Of a stretch of DNA of 64,000 nucleotides, positions 62,743 through 64,000 are shown piece after piece. Below the pieces are notes generated by a model. It did not search any database. It saw nothing but the letters and a program-made list of their open reading frames with translations, and was not told the origin of the DNA. This DNA comes from Gorsachius magnificus (taxonomy: Eukaryota; Chordata; Aves; Pelecaniformes; Ardeidae). Positions within the stretch are counted from its first letter, which is position 1, and each line of letters begins with the position of its first letter. The DNA is taken from NCBI GenBank assembly GCA_034008185.1, contig CM067084.1, forward strand, positions 9,257,385-9,321,384, written 5' to 3'. Made by a program: the position numbers and the translations under genes.

Positions 62743-62753
62743 AGGTGGCAGTA
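62743..62753 (+). promoter_or_regulatory. Candidate CTCF core
   Basis: AGGTGGCAGTA is the full 3' part of the CTCF core, preceded by CTGT rather than CCAS. It is weaker than the sites at 41120 and 47302 but in the same orientation, and lies 70 bp upstream of a CR1 copy. Confidence 0.35.
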
Positions 62754-62822
62754 GTGGTATGAATGCCCTGGTTACTTCTGTCAGATTAGTGCTTGGGTAG
62801 ACATGGGAGAATCCAGTGATGA

Positions 62823-63297
62823 GTGCTGGAACAGGTCCAGAGGAGAGCAACCAAGCTGGGGAGGGGTCTGGAACACAAGTCATACGAGGAGGGCTGAGGG
62901 AACTGGGGTTGTTTAGTCTGGAGAAGAGGAGGCTGAGGGGAGACCTGATCGCCCTCTACAACTACCTGAAAGGAGGCTGTAGCGAGGTGGGGGTCGGCCT
63001 CTTCTCCCTGGTAACGGACGATAGGACGAGGGGGAATGGCTTGAAGCTGTGCCAGGGCAGGTTTAGGCTAGACATTAGGAGAAACTTCTTCACCGAGAGG
63101 GTTGTCAGGCTCTGGAATGGGCTGCCCAGGGAGGTGGTGGAGTCCTCATCCCTGGAGGTATTTAAAAGAAGGATAGATGAGGTGCTTAGGGACATGGTTT
63201 AGTGGTGGGATGGCAGGGTTAGGTTAACGGTTGGACTCGATGATCTTAAAGGTCTTTTCCAACCGAGGTGATTCTATGATTCTATTCTATGATTCTA
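62823..63297 (+). mobile_element. CR1 LINE, 5'-truncated, best-preserved 3' end in the window
   Basis: This starts in ORF2 at CTGGAACAGGTCCAGAGGAG and continues to the 3' UTR GTGGTGGGATGGCAGGGTTA. It ends with two ATTCTATGATTCTA-type blocks (63271-63297). The open C-terminal frame and low decay suggest it is among the younger insertions here. It shares its tail subtype with 45013-45287 and 19424-20360. Confidence 0.95.
62897..63202 (+). pseudogene. CR1 ORF2 C-terminal end, open to its natural stop
   Basis: About 100 codons, [20 protein letters not shown] ... [20 protein letters not shown] ... [20 protein letters not shown], then RDMV and TAG at 63200-63202, the expected end of CR1 ORF2. Upstream of about 62897 the similarity is in another frame, so the copy is frameshifted near its 5' end. 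No catalytic part is present. Confidence 0.9.
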
Positions 63298-64000
63298 AAG
63301 CCATAGGAAATCAGTCTTTTCTAATTCTGCTGTCCATATTTCAAATCAGTTTTACTTGAGGCACTGGTATGAAGAAGCCATAAAGGTGATTAATATTTTT
63401 TGGCCAATAAGCTATTCACTTCCCCCTTACTAAAAATATTTAAAATTAAAAAAAAACAATTTTGAATACGGGATCCTTTGTCTAAATGAGTTCATTAGTA
63501 TTGATTGATCAGTTGCCTTCCAAAGAGATAATCAAGGGGTAATCTTGTTAAAGACAAATGGACTACTTAGCATGACTCAAAATGTCAAAGGGCCAAATCT
63601 TGCTTGGAGAGTGGAGAATAACCTTGTGGTTACATTGGGACTGTTAAAATGAGAAAGGCAAGAGGGACTCATTCCAAAAGGAAGTGAGTTTTTGCTAGGT
63701 CTCGAAGTCAGAGGAGCCTGCAGCTGGCTGACCCAGCAGCTTTGCTTTAACAGTGCAGAAGGGATGGAGAGAATCAGGTCTGTTTTGGTATCATGCAACA
63801 ATGAAAGATAAGGTCACCTGAACTAAAGCTTGCAACATATTCCTGATTTTGTTAGTTTTTAAAATGAAAATGTTGTAAAGTTTTTTGGCAAATTTGGAAT
63901 GAACTATATGGGTAATTCCTAATAATGATCATTAATCAGTTTTCGAAAGAGTATTGCAAACTTCAATGAGTATTTCCTAAGGGTCAGCTAAAAGATGATG
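63298..64000. other. Right flank, nothing recognised
   Basis: AT-rich unique-looking sequence after the CR1 3' end. The 74-codon minus-strand frame at 63577-63801 has no domain similarity. Confidence 0.6.

Overview
The window looks like avian nuclear DNA. The evidence is several copies of CR1, the dominant LINE of birds, with the typical ATTCTATGA-type 3' ends. There is also a probable avian ERV LTR scrap, old amniote repeat relics, an AT-rich background, and one vertebrate CpG-island promoter. I cannot name the species.

Only one protein-coding gene is supported. The first coding exon of PGRMC2 (progesterone receptor membrane component 2) lies on the minus strand at 3233-3482. Its intron 1 fills 1-3232 and runs off the left edge. 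The exon sits in a CpG island (about 2820-4080) with CCAAT boxes, a GC box and a perfect NRF1 palindrome, and no TATA box seen. The coding strand is G-rich in two places: a four-run G tract upstream of the gene, and a GGGGCC-type tract directly at the intron-1 donor. The mammalian-like N-terminus does not read through in a single frame here. On the other side of the island, a weak candidate for a divergent transcript starts near 4088.

From about 4.2 kb to 64 kb I find no convincing protein-coding exon. This agrees with what I recall of the region upstream of human PGRMC2, a gene-poor interval of hundreds of kilobases before JADE1. The stretch holds six CR1 fragments (8437-9272 +, 18938-19215 -, 19424-20360 -, 45013-45287 +, 46161-46455 -, 62823-63297 +) from at least three 3'-tail types. 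One of them (19424-20360) joins the N-terminal half of the reverse transcriptase directly to the 3' UTR.

The remainder is AT-rich single-copy-looking DNA. It contains probable relics of ancient amniote repeats (MIR/CORE-SINE-like, a tRNA-derived SINE head, fold-back elements), three CTCF-like sites, and an octamer/homeodomain-rich patch near 48.8-49.9 kb that may be regulatory. I see no CRISPR array, no intact mobile element, no tRNA or rRNA gene and no convincing new protein system. The more interesting points are the G-rich structures at the PGRMC2 promoter and donor, the broken N-terminal frame, the internally deleted CR1, and the candidate regulatory motifs in the desert.
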